From contig NZ_RYEV01000003.1 of NCBI RefSeq assembly GCF_004138485.1, positions 806,001-870,000 on the forward strand: a stretch of DNA of 64,000 nt, read 5' to 3'. Source of the stretch: Peristeroidobacter soli (GTDB taxonomy: Bacteria; Pseudomonadota; Gammaproteobacteria; Steroidobacterales; Steroidobacteraceae). The position numbers and the translations under genes are program-made. The notes beneath the pieces are model-generated. The model was given only the letters and a program-made list of their open reading frames with translations. It made no database searches and was not told the DNA's origin. Positions 37,901 to 49,437 of this stretch are shown here, piece by piece. Numbering within the stretch: position 1 is the stretch's first letter; the number at the start of each line of letters is the position of its first letter.

Positions 37901-39480
37901 TACGCCCGCTCCGCTTCTGCCGGCAGACCGCTTACCTCTACAGCCTGACGCTTCGCGGGCTTACGGCTGGTCGGGGTTCTGGAGGCGTACCAGGCCGTCA
38001 GCGCCAGCAGGGCCGCGATGCCCAGCATTGTCAAATCGAAGCCCGCGTAGACCCAGTTGCCGTGGGCCAGGGTGACACCCAGGTGGGTCTGGGTCGTCGC
38101 TGCGTTGAGCGCTGGCAGGGCGGCAAACAGCGCCGCACCCGCGACGAATTGAGTTGTCCAGTCGGCCCGGGCGGGGCGGATCAGAGGAATCACAAAGCTC
38201 AGCAGCCAGGCGGCGAAGAACGTGCGCACTTCCCAGTCCGCGCGCCCGGCCAGCTCCACCGGCAGCAGCCGATTGGCATAGAAAAAGGCCGCGATGGCGA
38301 TGGGCAGGCCGCTGATCACGCCGATGTTCAGCACTTCGACCAAGCGGTGCCCGAACGGGGTGTAGCCCAGCTTGACCCGCTCCGGCGCGCGCTTCACCGA
38401 CCACAGCACCAGGCCGCTGGCGACCATCAGAATTCCACCGAGCCCGGACAGTGCAAACAACCAGCGCAGAGTGATCGAGGAGAACGTCGCCATGTGCAGG
38501 CCGAACATCACCGCGCGCGTCTGAGACGCCGGCGGCGGTTCGCCCGCCAGCGAGAGCAGCTCGCCCGTCGTGCCGGCGAACTCGGCCGATTGATTGCTCG
38601 TGGACAGCCGGTGCTCGTTGTCCCGACGGATCATGATCCGCGAGTTCGCATCGGAGGGATTGTTGACGGTGATGAACGCCACGTTGGCACCGTCCCAATG
38701 TTCGCGCGCCTGCTCGATCAGTGGCTTGATATTTGTCAAAGTGCCCGGCTGATTGGCGGGTTTGACCTCCGCCGGCACCCCCAGCGCTTCATCGAAAAAA
38801 GCTTCACGATTGTCGCCGTAATTCGCCTGCACGCCCCACGGCATGTACATGAACATCAGCGTCACCAGGCCCGTGTAGGTGATCATCACGTGATAGGGCA
38901 AGGCGAGCACGCCAACTGCATTGTGCGCGTCGAGCCAGGAGCGCTGGCCCTTCTTCGGCCGGAACGTGAAAAAGTCCTTGAAGATCTTTTTGTGAGTGAT
39001 GACGCCGCTGATGATGGCGACGAACATGAACATGGCGCAGAAGCCGACGATCCAGCGGCCCCAGAGGGGCTTCATGCTCAGCTCAAAATGAAACCGATAG
39101 AAGAAGTCGCCGCCGCGGGTCTCGCGTGCGGTCACTTCTTTGCCCGTGGCTGGATCCAGCAGCACGCTTTTGAAGCCTCGCCGTCCTTCGCCGCCGTTCG
39201 GATCCCGGTACGTCACGCGAACCACGGGCTCACGCGCTTCCGGCAATGAAATGAACCAGCGCGGCGAGCTCGGCGCGCGCTCCTGAAGCGTCGCAATTGC
39301 GTGCTCCGCCGCGTTTGCATCAGCCTTGACGTCACGCAGCTCCGGCCGCATCCATTGCGAGATCTCGGGGCGGAAATAACTCAGCGTGCCGGTGACGAAC
39401 ACGGCGAACAGAATCCAGCCCACCACCAGTCCGGACCAGGTGTGCAGCCAGGCCATCGATTGCCGGAAGCCTTCTTTCAT
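37900..39480 (-). CDS. PepSY-domain transmembrane protein (iron uptake associated)
   Basis: 526 residues. It opens with MAWLHTWSGLVVGWILFAVFVTG, the typical PepSY-associated TM segment, and has further membrane segments (WIVGFCAMFMFVAIISGVI, YHVMITYTGLVTLMFMY, LRWLFALSGLGGILMVASG and a C-terminal set). The PepSY-like periplasmic region lies between. Such proteins accompany TonB siderophore receptors and may reduce ferric siderophores. It overlaps DUF3649 by 4 bp. Confidence 0.87.
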   Translation of the reverse strand: MKEGFRQSMAWLHTWSGLVVGWILFAVFVTGTLSYFRPEISQWMRPELRDVKADANAAEHAIATLQERAPSSPRWFISLPEAREPVVRVTYRDPNGGEGRRGFKSVLLDPATGKEVTARETRGGDFFYRFHFELSMKPLWGRWIVGFCAMFMFVAIISGVITHKKIFKDFFTFRPKKGQRSWLDAHNAVGVLALPYHVMITYTGLVTLMFMYMPWGVQANYGDNREAFFDEALGVPAEVKPANQPGTLTNIKPLIEQAREHWDGANVAFITVNNPSDANSRIMIRRDNEHRLSTSNQSAEFAGTTGELLSLAGEPPPASQTRAVMFGLHMATFSSITLRWLFALSGLGGILMVASGLVLWSVKRAPERVKLGYTPFGHRLVEVLNIGVISGLPIAIAAFFYANRLLPVELAGRADWEVRTFFAAWLLSFVIPLIRPARADWTTQFVAGAALFAALPALNAATTQTHLGVTLAHGNWVYAGFDLTMLGIAALLALTAWYASRTPTSRKPAKRQAVEVSGLPAEAERA

Positions 39481-39764
39481 GACGCCAGTCTCTGTAACCA
39501 GACGAGCGCGCCCAGCACGACCATGGGCGCGATGATCCCGAGCCAGGCCCGCGTCGCGGAGCGGGTGGCAAACACCCAGATCACGACGCAGGTGTAGATC
39601 AGGAAGGAGAGCAGCGTCGCCGTCAGCGACGCTTCAGCTCGAGACATCGGCAGGAAGATCGCCAATGCCGTGATCGCGAGCGCCGTCAGCGCGTAGCCAC
39701 CGAGGATGGCGGCCAGCGCGCGGGACGCGACGGCGAGACGATATGAAGCGGTCAGCGATGCCAT
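39477..39764 (-). CDS. DUF3649 family membrane protein
   Basis: 95 residues with three membrane segments (LAAILGGYALTALAITALAIF, LTATLLSFLIYTCVVIWVF, LGIIAPMVVLGALVWL). DUF3649 genes occur at the head of PepSY/DUF3325 iron operons, directly downstream of a TonB-dependent siderophore receptor. That receptor is only a relic here. Its stop overlaps the PepSY start. Confidence 0.82.
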   Translation of the reverse strand: MASLTASYRLAVASRALAAILGGYALTALAITALAIFLPMSRAEASLTATLLSFLIYTCVVIWVFATRSATRAWLGIIAPMVVLGALVWLQRLAS

Positions 39765-39777
39765 CTCGACTCCGTGA

Positions 39778-39960
39778 TCAGAAATCGGTCGTGAAGCTGG
39801 GCAACATATATGTGTTGAGCGAGTCGACCTGCTGTTCGCCGGTGTAGAAGACGCCGCCGATGAGCGTCAGCCCCGGCAGGGCGAGAGCTATCGCCCGGCC
39901 CAAAGTGTTTGCCAGTTTCTTATCGAGCACGCCAAGCCTTCCCGGATCGCACGAGGGCGA
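39778..39960 (-). pseudogene. Relic of a TonB-dependent siderophore receptor C-terminus
   Basis: Read on the minus strand from about 39935 to the TGA at 39778-39780, the translation contains GVLDKKLANTLG, then LPGLTLIGGVFYTGEQQVDS, then LNTYMLPSFTTDF. This matches the end of siderophore receptors (LxGLTLxGGVxYTGxxxVDxANTxxLPSxTxxD), but stops where the last strands should follow, and no receptor coding lies upstream. It directly precedes the DUF3649-PepSY-DUF3325 operon, where a receptor gene normally sits. The remaining part of the 509-base gap to the RND genes holds only repeats. Confidence 0.78.
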
Positions 39961-40164
39961 TGAAATGAGGGGGATGGCTGGCAGGCCGGGGCCGAGGTGT
40001 CCTTACAGGCTCCGAAGCGGGCTGGTCCCGGATGAATTCGATGCGGCGATGATAGTCATTCTTATTTGGGAAGCCAAGGCGAGGTGGCGGGCGCGAGTTG
40101 GCAAATAGGTCAGAGGATTTGACGTTCAGGTCACCCGGGTGTGCCAGCTCGGAGGGCTACGCAT

Positions 40165-40272
40165 GAATAGCTCGATGAATAGATTCGTGAATAGAAGCTT
40201 CAGACCGATTTCCAAGTGATTCATGGGCTTATCGTCTGGCAGTGATCGCCCGTGAATAGATTGATGAATAGA
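40165..40272 (+). repeat. TGAATAG heptamer repeats with 12-base period
   Basis: Five copies of TGAATAG start at 40165, 40177, 40189, 40254 and 40266. Copies 1-3 and 4-5 are exactly 12 bases apart, one helical turn plus about 1.5 bases. The last pair also forms an outer inverted repeat GTGAAT/ATTCAC (40253-40278) that runs into the stop region of the RND fusion-protein gene. The spacing suggests iterated protein binding or replication slippage. Confidence 0.7.
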
Positions 40273-40273
40273 T

Positions 40274-41353
40274 TCACGCCTCCGGCCGAGGCTTGGCTTT
40301 CAGGGCGGCGTCGCGGCTCAGGATGGTGACTCGCTGGCCGTCCTGGAGGCGTTCGACGCCGCGGATGACGACCACGTCGCCGGGGTTGACCGGACCGTCG
40401 ATGGTGACGAGGTCGCCGTCGGTGGTGAGGGAGTTGATGGCGACGCGTTCGGCGGTGTTGTCCCGGCGGATGCGCATCAGGTAGTTGCCGGTCTGGCGGA
40501 CGGCGATGGCGTCGCGGGGGACGACGAGAGCGTCGGTGGCGGCGCGTTCGGGGAGGCCCACTTCGAGGGCGGAGCCGACGTTGAAGGCGCTGTCCGCCAG
40601 GAGCATGCGCAGTTCGAACTGGCGGGAGCGTTCCTCGCCCACGGGCACGACCGTCCGCACCGTCGCGGGGACTTGCTGGTTCGCGACCTTGATGGGCAGC
40701 TCCATGCTCGGCTTCACCGTATTCAGCAGCGCGAGCGGTGCCTGAACGCGTGCTTCGACGTGAACCGTATCGACGAGGCGCGCGATCGACGCGCCGGTTG
40801 CGACGTACTCGCCGCGCTGGGCGAGACGTTCCGTGACGACGCCAGAGAACGGCGCCCGAACTTCCGTCTGTTCCAAATCATGCCGCGCGGAACGATGACG
40901 AACTTCCGCCTGCTGTAACTGAGCCGTGAACATCTGCAACTGCGAGCGCACTTCGTCGAGCTGAGTTTGTGAGATGGAATTGTTCGCGAGCTTCTCGATC
41001 CGTTGCAGTTGCCGTTCGGACATCGCGCGCTGCGCATCGATGCGCGTCATCTCTGCTTTCGTATCTTCGACTCGCAGACGGACCGCCTCGTCCTCCAGCT
41101 TGGCGATGCGCTCGCCGGCCCGAAGCCGCGTGCCGACCTCGGCAACGTATTCCAATCGACCTGCCGCGCTGGTCGCGAGGCGCGCATCGTTACGACTGAC
41201 GACACTGCCGGGAACCCAGCGTCTAGGGGCCACGCGACTCATCGACGCCTGCGCGACTTCGACCATCACCACCGGCAGCTCGGGTCTGGCTTGCTGAGCG
41301 CCCGCGCTCGCGGCGAACAGCAGGAGTAGCAATCCTTTCGTGGCTCGCATCAT
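40274..41353 (-). CDS. RND efflux periplasmic adaptor (membrane fusion protein)
   Basis: A 359-residue HlyD/AcrA-like adaptor. A signal peptide (ATKGLLLLLFAASAGAQQ) is followed by the lipoyl half-motifs (LATSAAGRLEYVAEVGTRLRAG and VRAPFSGVVTERLAQRGEYV), a long coiled-coil hairpin (residues ~95-150), and the beta-barrel and proximal domains (VKVANQQVPATVRTV-like, DALVVPRDAIAVRQTG). It bridges the RND pump to an outer-membrane channel, which is not encoded nearby. The stop overlaps the pump gene start by 4 bp. Confidence 0.92.
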   Translation of the reverse strand: MMRATKGLLLLLFAASAGAQQARPELPVVMVEVAQASMSRVAPRRWVPGSVVSRNDARLATSAAGRLEYVAEVGTRLRAGERIAKLEDEAVRLRVEDTKAEMTRIDAQRAMSERQLQRIEKLANNSISQTQLDEVRSQLQMFTAQLQQAEVRHRSARHDLEQTEVRAPFSGVVTERLAQRGEYVATGASIARLVDTVHVEARVQAPLALLNTVKPSMELPIKVANQQVPATVRTVVPVGEERSRQFELRMLLADSAFNVGSALEVGLPERAATDALVVPRDAIAVRQTGNYLMRIRRDNTAERVAINSLTTDGDLVTIDGPVNPGDVVVIRGVERLQDGQRVTILSRDAALKAKPRPEA

Positions 41354-44300
41354 TGCGCGGTCTCCGTTAGCAAATCGGCGGCGTGCGCCGTGGCAGTCGA
41401 GCGACGCTCATAAACGAGTCGCATCAGGCTGGGCAACAGCACGATCGAGAACACCATACTCACGATCACGCCCGCGACATTCACCGCAGCGAGGCCGCGA
41501 TAAATGGTGCTCGCCGGGCCGGGGTTCACGACCATCGGTAACGCTCCGAGCGCTCCTGTCAGCGTGCTCGCGACCATCGCACGCAGTCGCTGATTGAGCG
41601 ACATCCGCAGCGCTGCTTCGAGGCTGTGGCCGTGATTCATCGCCTCGCGGGTCAGATCGACCAGCAGGATGGCGTGATTGACGATGATGCCGATCATCAT
41701 GATGAAGCCGATCATCGTCAGCAGGTCCAGCGGTTGAAACGTGACGATGTCCAGCAAACGAATGCCAAGCACGCCGCCGGCCAGAGCGAGCGGCACCGTG
41801 AGCACAACTACCAGTGCATCCCGCAGTGAATGGAACATCGCCGCCATCAGCATGAACAACACCAGCAACGCGAGCACGAAATTGCCGCTCATGGTGCCGA
41901 TGATGTTGTCGAGCCGGTCCGCGCTGCCTGCGAGGCGGATGGTTGCATCCGCGGGAAGGTCGGCACGCAGCCGAGGCACGATGTCGCTATTGATCTTGGC
42001 GAGCATGTCTTCCAACGACAGCGTGGGCGGCGGATCGATGGTGAGCGTCACCGTGCGATGATGATCGACGCGCCGGATCTGCTCGGATACGAGTGTCGTC
42101 TCCAGCGTGACCAGCTCACCCAACGGCACGACTTCACCGGACGGCGTAATCAACGGCGCCTGTGCAATGTCCTCGGGAGTTTCACCAAGGTTGGTGCGCA
42201 GAATCACCGGCAGCCGCGCCTGGCCATCGAAGTATTCGCCGAGCCACGCGCCGTCGCCGAGCGATCGCACGACAGTGCCCAATGCCGCGCGGTCCCAACC
42301 AACCTCAGCGATGCGTCGATCGTTCGGTTCGGCGCGCAGCTCCAGCACCTGCACGTCCGTATTCGGGAACGATTGAACGTTCGCGCCAGGGAAGGTTTGT
42401 TCCAGCAATCGCCGACCGGCCGCGGCAGTGGCATTCAGCGACGCGGTGTCGGTCGTTTGCAGATGAATGGCGACGGAGCGCGCCGAACCGCCGATGCCTC
42501 CGAACAGCTCGCCTTCATTGACGAACACTCGCGTGTCGGGAATGCCGACGACGATCTCGTCGCGCACGATGCGTTCCAGCTCGCCGATGCGTTCATCATC
42601 GATCACGCGGGCGCCGAGCGTGCCACCGCCGGGCCACAGCAACACGTAATAGTTCTTGAGTCGCGGTTGCTTCTCACCCCTCATGTACGGCTGCATGCGC
42701 TCCTGCAGCTTGGTGACGATCTCGCGATCCACCGTCGTCGGGCTCATGCCGGGCGGGAAACTGAAGAACGCGTCGATCGCGGCTCGCTTCACCGGCGGCA
42801 GATAGTCGAGCTTGGGCAGAAACGCCCACGACAGCACCAACGGCGCGACCAGCAACACGAGCACCCACATCACTTGCTGGCGCCGTGTGCGCGTCCATTC
42901 GATCACTTTGTCGGTCAGTCCCGGCCAGCCTTCGCCGTAGCCCGACTTCTGCATCGGTCCGCCGAGCCAGCGTCCGGTCGCGGCGGGCACGACGGTAATT
43001 GCCACCAGAATGGAAAATGCCACGGCGATGGAAATCGTCAGCGCGAGGTCCGCGAAGATCTGGCCTTCCACGTCCTTGAGAAACAGCACCGGCAGAAATA
43101 CCGCAATCGTCGTGGTCGTCGAGGCGAACAACGCTGGCACGACCTGACGCGTGCCGTCGTGCGCGGCCTGCTCGATGGGCAGGCCGGTTTCGCGCAGTCG
43201 AATGATGTTGCCGGACACGACGATGGCGCCTTCCACCACCATGCCGACCGCAAACGCCAATCCCGCGAGCGAAATCACATTGATACTGCGACCGGCGAGA
43301 TGCAGCGCGCAGAACGTCGCGAGCAAACAAATGGGAATCGTCGTCGCGATGATCACTGTCGCGCGGACGTTTCGCATGAACCACCACACGCACACCAGTG
43401 CCAGCAACGCACCGACGACCAGATTCTCGATCAGCAGATTGACGGCGCGCGTGATGAACAGCGACGCGTCAAACGATTGCTCCATCCCGAGGCCGCGCTC
43501 GCGTAGCGGGCCTTCACGCAGTTCGGCGACGACCTTCTTCACCTCATCCAACGTACCGAGCACGTTCGCGCCCGGCGCGCGCAGGATCTGCAGATCGATG
43601 GCCGGATTGCCGTTCTGATGCGAGTAGGTGAGCTTGTCGGGCGGCCGCGTCTCGACGACGGCGACATCAGACAGTCGCACGGGCTGACCATCGCGCCACG
43701 CAAGCACGAGCTGACCCAATTGATCGACGTCGTACCGGCCGGCGTAACGCAGGGCATATTGCCGCCGGCCCACGTCGAGCTGCCCTGCAGAAACATTGTT
43801 GGCGCTCGCGGCCAGTCGTGCGATATCGGGAATGCCAACGCCAAGCGCGGCGGCACGAGCCAGATCGACGGTGATGCGAATGTCGTTGGGCGAGCCGCCG
43901 TTCACCAACACGCCGCCCACGCCGGGCACGGACTCGATGCGTGGCCTCACGACGTCCTCGACGAAGCGGCGGTACTTGTCGACCGGCCCTTCCGTCCCCG
44001 GCAACAGCTGCACGAAAAAGAATGTGAGGTTCTGATTCGCGTCGCCGCCGAGTCCGCCCAACTGCACGACGGGCCGATCGGCGTCGCGCGGCAACGGTGG
44101 CAAGCGACTCATGCGACCGATCACGTCGACGAGTGCCGCCTTCATGTCGGTACCGATGGCGAACGTGAGCACGATGTCGGTGCCGCCGCTGTTGGCGTTG
44201 CCGGTAATTTCCTCCACGCCCGACAGGCCCTGGAGCACTCGCTCCTGCGGCTCGAGCAGCTCGGCTTCGGTTTCCTCGGGCGAGGCGCCGCGCCAGGCCG

Positions 44301-44445
44301 TAGTGATGGCGATGGTTGGCCGCTCGATATCGGGAAACAGCTGTAGCGGCAGTTCGCGCAGGCTGAGCGAGCCGAACAGGGCGACGAGCAGTACCGTCAC
44401 TCCGACGGCAATGGGGTTGCGGATGGCAGCGGCAATGACGCGCAT
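41350..44445 (-). CDS. RND-family efflux permease with atypical proton-relay residues
   Basis: A 1031-residue AcrB-type transporter with 12 membrane segments and two large periplasmic domains. TM1 (AVGVTVLLVALFGSLSL), TM4 region (GLAFAVGMVVEGAIVVSGN) and TM10 region (IGFIMMIGIIVNHAILLVDL) are clear. In AcrB, TM4 carries two Asp (407, 408) and TM10 a Lys (940), the proton relay. Here the equivalents are Glu405-Gly406 and Asn923. It therefore either uses a different relay or is a divergent subfamily. It works with the adjacent adaptor; no outer-membrane factor is present. Confidence 0.93.
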   Translation of the reverse strand: MRVIAAAIRNPIAVGVTVLLVALFGSLSLRELPLQLFPDIERPTIAITTAWRGASPEETEAELLEPQERVLQGLSGVEEITGNANSGGTDIVLTFAIGTDMKAALVDVIGRMSRLPPLPRDADRPVVQLGGLGGDANQNLTFFFVQLLPGTEGPVDKYRRFVEDVVRPRIESVPGVGGVLVNGGSPNDIRITVDLARAAALGVGIPDIARLAASANNVSAGQLDVGRRQYALRYAGRYDVDQLGQLVLAWRDGQPVRLSDVAVVETRPPDKLTYSHQNGNPAIDLQILRAPGANVLGTLDEVKKVVAELREGPLRERGLGMEQSFDASLFITRAVNLLIENLVVGALLALVCVWWFMRNVRATVIIATTIPICLLATFCALHLAGRSINVISLAGLAFAVGMVVEGAIVVSGNIIRLRETGLPIEQAAHDGTRQVVPALFASTTTTIAVFLPVLFLKDVEGQIFADLALTISIAVAFSILVAITVVPAATGRWLGGPMQKSGYGEGWPGLTDKVIEWTRTRRQQVMWVLVLLVAPLVLSWAFLPKLDYLPPVKRAAIDAFFSFPPGMSPTTVDREIVTKLQERMQPYMRGEKQPRLKNYYVLLWPGGGTLGARVIDDERIGELERIVRDEIVVGIPDTRVFVNEGELFGGIGGSARSVAIHLQTTDTASLNATAAAGRRLLEQTFPGANVQSFPNTDVQVLELRAEPNDRRIAEVGWDRAALGTVVRSLGDGAWLGEYFDGQARLPVILRTNLGETPEDIAQAPLITPSGEVVPLGELVTLETTLVSEQIRRVDHHRTVTLTIDPPPTLSLEDMLAKINSDIVPRLRADLPADATIRLAGSADRLDNIIGTMSGNFVLALLVLFMLMAAMFHSLRDALVVVLTVPLALAGGVLGIRLLDIVTFQPLDLLTMIGFIMMIGIIVNHAILLVDLTREAMNHGHSLEAALRMSLNQRLRAMVASTLTGALGALPMVVNPGPASTIYRGLAAVNVAGVIVSMVFSIVLLPSLMRLVYERRSTATAHAADLLTETAQ

Positions 44446-44483
44446 CGCAGGGTCCTTGGGGGTACGGCCGACTGATCGAATGG

Positions 44484-44510
44484 GTCGAAAGTGGCCGAGG
44501 CCCTTTCGAC
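44484..44510. repeat. GTCGAAAG..CTTTCGAC palindrome, copy C
   Basis: The outer arms GTCGAAAG / CTTTCGAC are identical to those at 7393-7419, with inner T-GGCC-GA-GGCC. It is located in the 208-base divergent region between the RND pump and the DHA2 transporter genes, about 144 bases before the latter start. The rest of the gap shows no clear feature. Confidence 0.65.
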
Positions 44511-44653
44511 TTGGAGATTGGACCGCAGCCCGGTCCGGCGGTTGTGGCCATTGCGACCAGCCGAAATCAAATCACGACGGGCCGAACACGTGGTGCGGGG
44601 CGGCGGCGGACGGTTTAAGCTCTCGGGCGTTTTTTGCGACTCAGAATCCCCCC

Positions 44654-46691
<2,038 letters not shown>

Positions 46692-46699
<8 letters not shown>

Positions 46700-47933
46700 C
46701 GCGACCACCACAGCGCCGACGCATCGTTCATTCGCGGCCCTGCGCCACGCGGGTTATCGCGGCTTCTTCCTCAGTTTCGCCGGCGCGATGATGGCCGACA
46801 GTATCGAGCACGTCATCAGCTACTGGATGATGTTCCAGAAGTTCCAGTCGAACGCGCTCGGTGCGTTCGCCGTGGTGTCGCACTGGCTGCCGTTCCTGCT
46901 GCTGTCGTTGCCGGTCGGCGCGCTCGCCGATCATTTCGATCCGCGTCGACTGATTCAGATCGGCATGGTGATGTTCATGGGCGTGTCCCTGACGTGGGGT
47001 GCGCTGTTCGTGACGGACACGCTCGAAGTCTGGCATGCAATGGCGTTGCTGACGTTGCATGGCATTGCGGGCGTGTTGTGGACGCCCGGCGCGCAGGTGC
47101 TGCTTCACCACGTCGTTCCCAAGGAAGATCTGCAAAGCGCCGTGCGTTTGAACGCCACGTCGCGCCAGCTCGGAATGCTCGGCGGGCCGGCGATTGGTGG
47201 CGCGCTGTTGATGCTGCTCGGTCCGTCGCACGGCATCTTGCTGAACGCGTTCTTCTATGTGCCGACGATCATCTGGTTGTGGAAGGCGCCGTATTCGCGT
47301 GCTGAAGCCGGGCAGGGGCCGCCGCGTCGCGCGTTGCTCTCGCTGGCCGATGTCACGTCCACGCTTCGACGCATCGGTTCAATTCCGACGCTGCTCGCAA
47401 TGATTCTGCTGGCGGGTGGCGCATCGTTCTTCATCGGCAATGCTTACTTGCCGCAGATGCCTGACTTCGCACGTTCGTTGGGTCACGCGAATGCGGATCT
47501 TTCTTACAGCGTGCTGTTGGGCGCCGATGCAATCGGAGCGCTGACGGCCGGCTTCATATTGGAGAGTCGCGGCTGGCTGCAGCCCAATCCGCGCACGGCG
47601 ATGATTCTGGCGATGTTCTGGTGTGTCGCGCTGGCTGGTTTCGCCATGTCGTCGATTTATTCGTTGGCGGTGCTGTTGCTGTTCGTCGCCGGCTTCATGG
47701 ATCTGTCCTTCAACTCCATGGCGCAGACGCTCGTGCAGCTGAACGCGCCAGCCGATATTCGCGGTCGCGTGCTGGGCGTGTTCTCGATGATGGCGTTGGG
47801 ACTGCGGACGTTCAGCGGCGTAACGGTCGGGTTGATGGGCGCCGCGATCGGCATCCATGCCTCGCTGACCCTCAGCGCGCTGGCACTGATCGCGCTCAGC
47901 GCGCTGTTGCTCGTGCGCACCTCCAAGTCGTAG
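46692..47933 (+). CDS. MFS transporter (MFS_3 / EntS-like)
   Basis: A 413-residue, 12-TM major facilitator. GFFLSFAGAMMADSIEHVISYWMMF at the start, PVGALADHFDPRRLIQIG after TM2, and LNATSRQLGMLGGPAIGG are features of the EntS-like siderophore/drug exporter family. The start is GTG, overlapping the DHA2 stop by 8 bp. The substrate is unknown. Two consecutive coupled exporters suggest co-transcription. Confidence 0.85.
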
Positions 47934-47954
47934 TTGGAGCGGCGCACAGCGAGC

Positions 47955-48155
47955 TCATTTCTTCTTCGAGCTCTTCTTCTTGGGAACCTTTGCTCCAGAG
48001 CGCCGTGCTTCGGACAAGCCGATCGCAATCGCCTGCTTGCGGCTCTTCACCTTCTTGCCGGAGCGGCCGCTGCGCAACGTGCCGGCCTTGCGCTCGCGCA
48101 TCACCTTTTCAACTTTCTTCGAAGCCTTCTTGCTGTACTTACGCTTCGTCGCCAT
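47955..48155 (-). CDS. DUF6496 small basic protein
   Basis: 66 residues, extremely Lys/Arg-rich. The conserved core KVMRERKAGTLRSG-GKKVKSRKQAIAIGLSEARRSGAKVP is that of DUF6496. A C-terminal KKKSSKKK tail is present. Such proteins are probably nucleic-acid binding, but no function is established. It is convergent with the MFS gene and not coupled to any neighbour. Confidence 0.85.
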   Translation of the reverse strand: MATKRKYSKKASKKVEKVMRERKAGTLRSGRSGKKVKSRKQAIAIGLSEARRSGAKVPKKKSSKKK

Positions 48156-48231
48156 GACGACTCCTCGTGTATCGGGATGAGTTAGTCCCGACCCACCAAC
48201 GCCTTGCTACAGCAGGCTGTTCCGAGGGCAG

Positions 48232-49434
48232 TCAGCGATAGATCAGGAAGTCCATGCGTTCCTCGGCCCAGGCCTTCTCATCGGGCTGAGTGATCGCATC
48301 CAGATCCGCCGGCGTTGACTGCGCATCGTCGACCCAGTCGCGCAGCCCCGGGCCGCCGTTGATGATGTCGATGGCGAGGCGGTCTTTCTCATATTCATAG
48401 TGAAAGTCGCGCCACAGCGGATAGTCGGGATGCAGGCGACGGATGGCCTTGAATGCCAATGTTTGCAGTCGCCACGGCAGGAAGGCCTGGTGATCGTAGC
48501 TCGGATCTTCGACGTGGATCTGCAGGCCTGAACAAAGTTTCCCGACATGTTTATGAAAGGTCGGCTCAAAGTAGCAGGGACGCAGACGGCAGCCATTCAG
48601 CCATTGGGGTGCCAGCGAGCGCATCTCGGTCAATACCTTGTTCGCGTCGATGTCGGGCGCGCCGAACAATTCGAGCGGTCGGGTCGTGCCGCGTCCTTCG
48701 GACAGCGTCGTTCCTTCCAGCATCACCGTGCCGGCATATGCGCGGGCCATCCAGAGATTCGGTGCATTGGGGCTGGGATTGACCCAGGTTCGTTCGCCGA
48801 GCGGCCAGCCGTAACCCGGCGCGGCGTCGGGCTGCCAGCCTTGCATTTCGATCACACGATAATCGACGTTGAGCTTGAGCGTACGCACGAACCAGTGCGC
48901 GAGCTCGCCGAGCGTGAGGCCGTGTCGCATCGGCAGCGGTCCCGCGCCGACGAAACTTTCCCAACCGGCGCGCAGACGCAAGCCTTCGATCGGTCGGCCG
49001 GCGGGGTTCGGGCGATCCAGCACCCATACCGACTTGCCATGTTTCGCCGCTGCTTCGAGCACGTAGCGCAGCGTCGTGATGAATGTGTAGATGCGGCAGC
49101 CGAGATCCTGCAGATCGACCAGCAGCACATCGAACGGCTGCATCATCTCGTCGGTGGGTCGGCGCACTTCGCCATACAGACTGAACACCGGAATGCCGTG
49201 GACCGGATCGTTGAAGGTCGGCGACTCGACCATGTTGTCCTGCTTGTCGCCGCGCAGGCCGTGCTGAGGGCCGAACGCAGCGGTGAGCTTCACTCCAGCC
49301 GCTGCGAGTGCATCCAGGGAATGAGTCAGATCCGGGGTGACGGAGGCGGGATGAGCCAGCAGCGCGACGCGCTTGCCTTGTAACTCACGACGCAGCGACG
49401 GCTCTTCGAGCAGCCGATCGATACCGAACTTCAT
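48232..49434 (-). CDS. namZ: Exo-beta-N-acetylmuramidase NamZ family (DUF1343, GH171)
   Basis: 400 residues. DUF1343 features: ALLAHPASVTPDL, FGPQHGLRGDKQDNM, FDVLLVDLQDLGCRIYTF and LDRPNPAGR, with GGTTLSEGRGTTRPLELFGAP near the middle (here EGTTLSEGRGTTRP). NamZ proteins release N-acetylmuramic acid from peptidoglycan fragments. Unlike the secreted B. subtilis enzyme, no signal peptide is seen at the start MKFGIDRLLEE, so it would act in the cytoplasm on recycled fragments. The upstream DOMON-like gene ends 3 bases before it, an operon. Confidence 0.86.
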   Translation of the reverse strand: MKFGIDRLLEEPSLRRELQGKRVALLAHPASVTPDLTHSLDALAAAGVKLTAAFGPQHGLRGDKQDNMVESPTFNDPVHGIPVFSLYGEVRRPTDEMMQPFDVLLVDLQDLGCRIYTFITTLRYVLEAAAKHGKSVWVLDRPNPAGRPIEGLRLRAGWESFVGAGPLPMRHGLTLGELAHWFVRTLKLNVDYRVIEMQGWQPDAAPGYGWPLGERTWVNPSPNAPNLWMARAYAGTVMLEGTTLSEGRGTTRPLELFGAPDIDANKVLTEMRSLAPQWLNGCRLRPCYFEPTFHKHVGKLCSGLQIHVEDPSYDHQAFLPWRLQTLAFKAIRRLHPDYPLWRDFHYEYEKDRLAIDIINGGPGLRDWVDDAQSTPADLDAITQPDEKAWAEERMDFLIYR

Positions 49435-49437
49435 GCT

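Noticed and set aside
40165-40272. Repeats near 40.2 kb as a CRISPR array
   Set aside because: Repeat units are only 7 bases with 5-base spacers and no cas gene is near.
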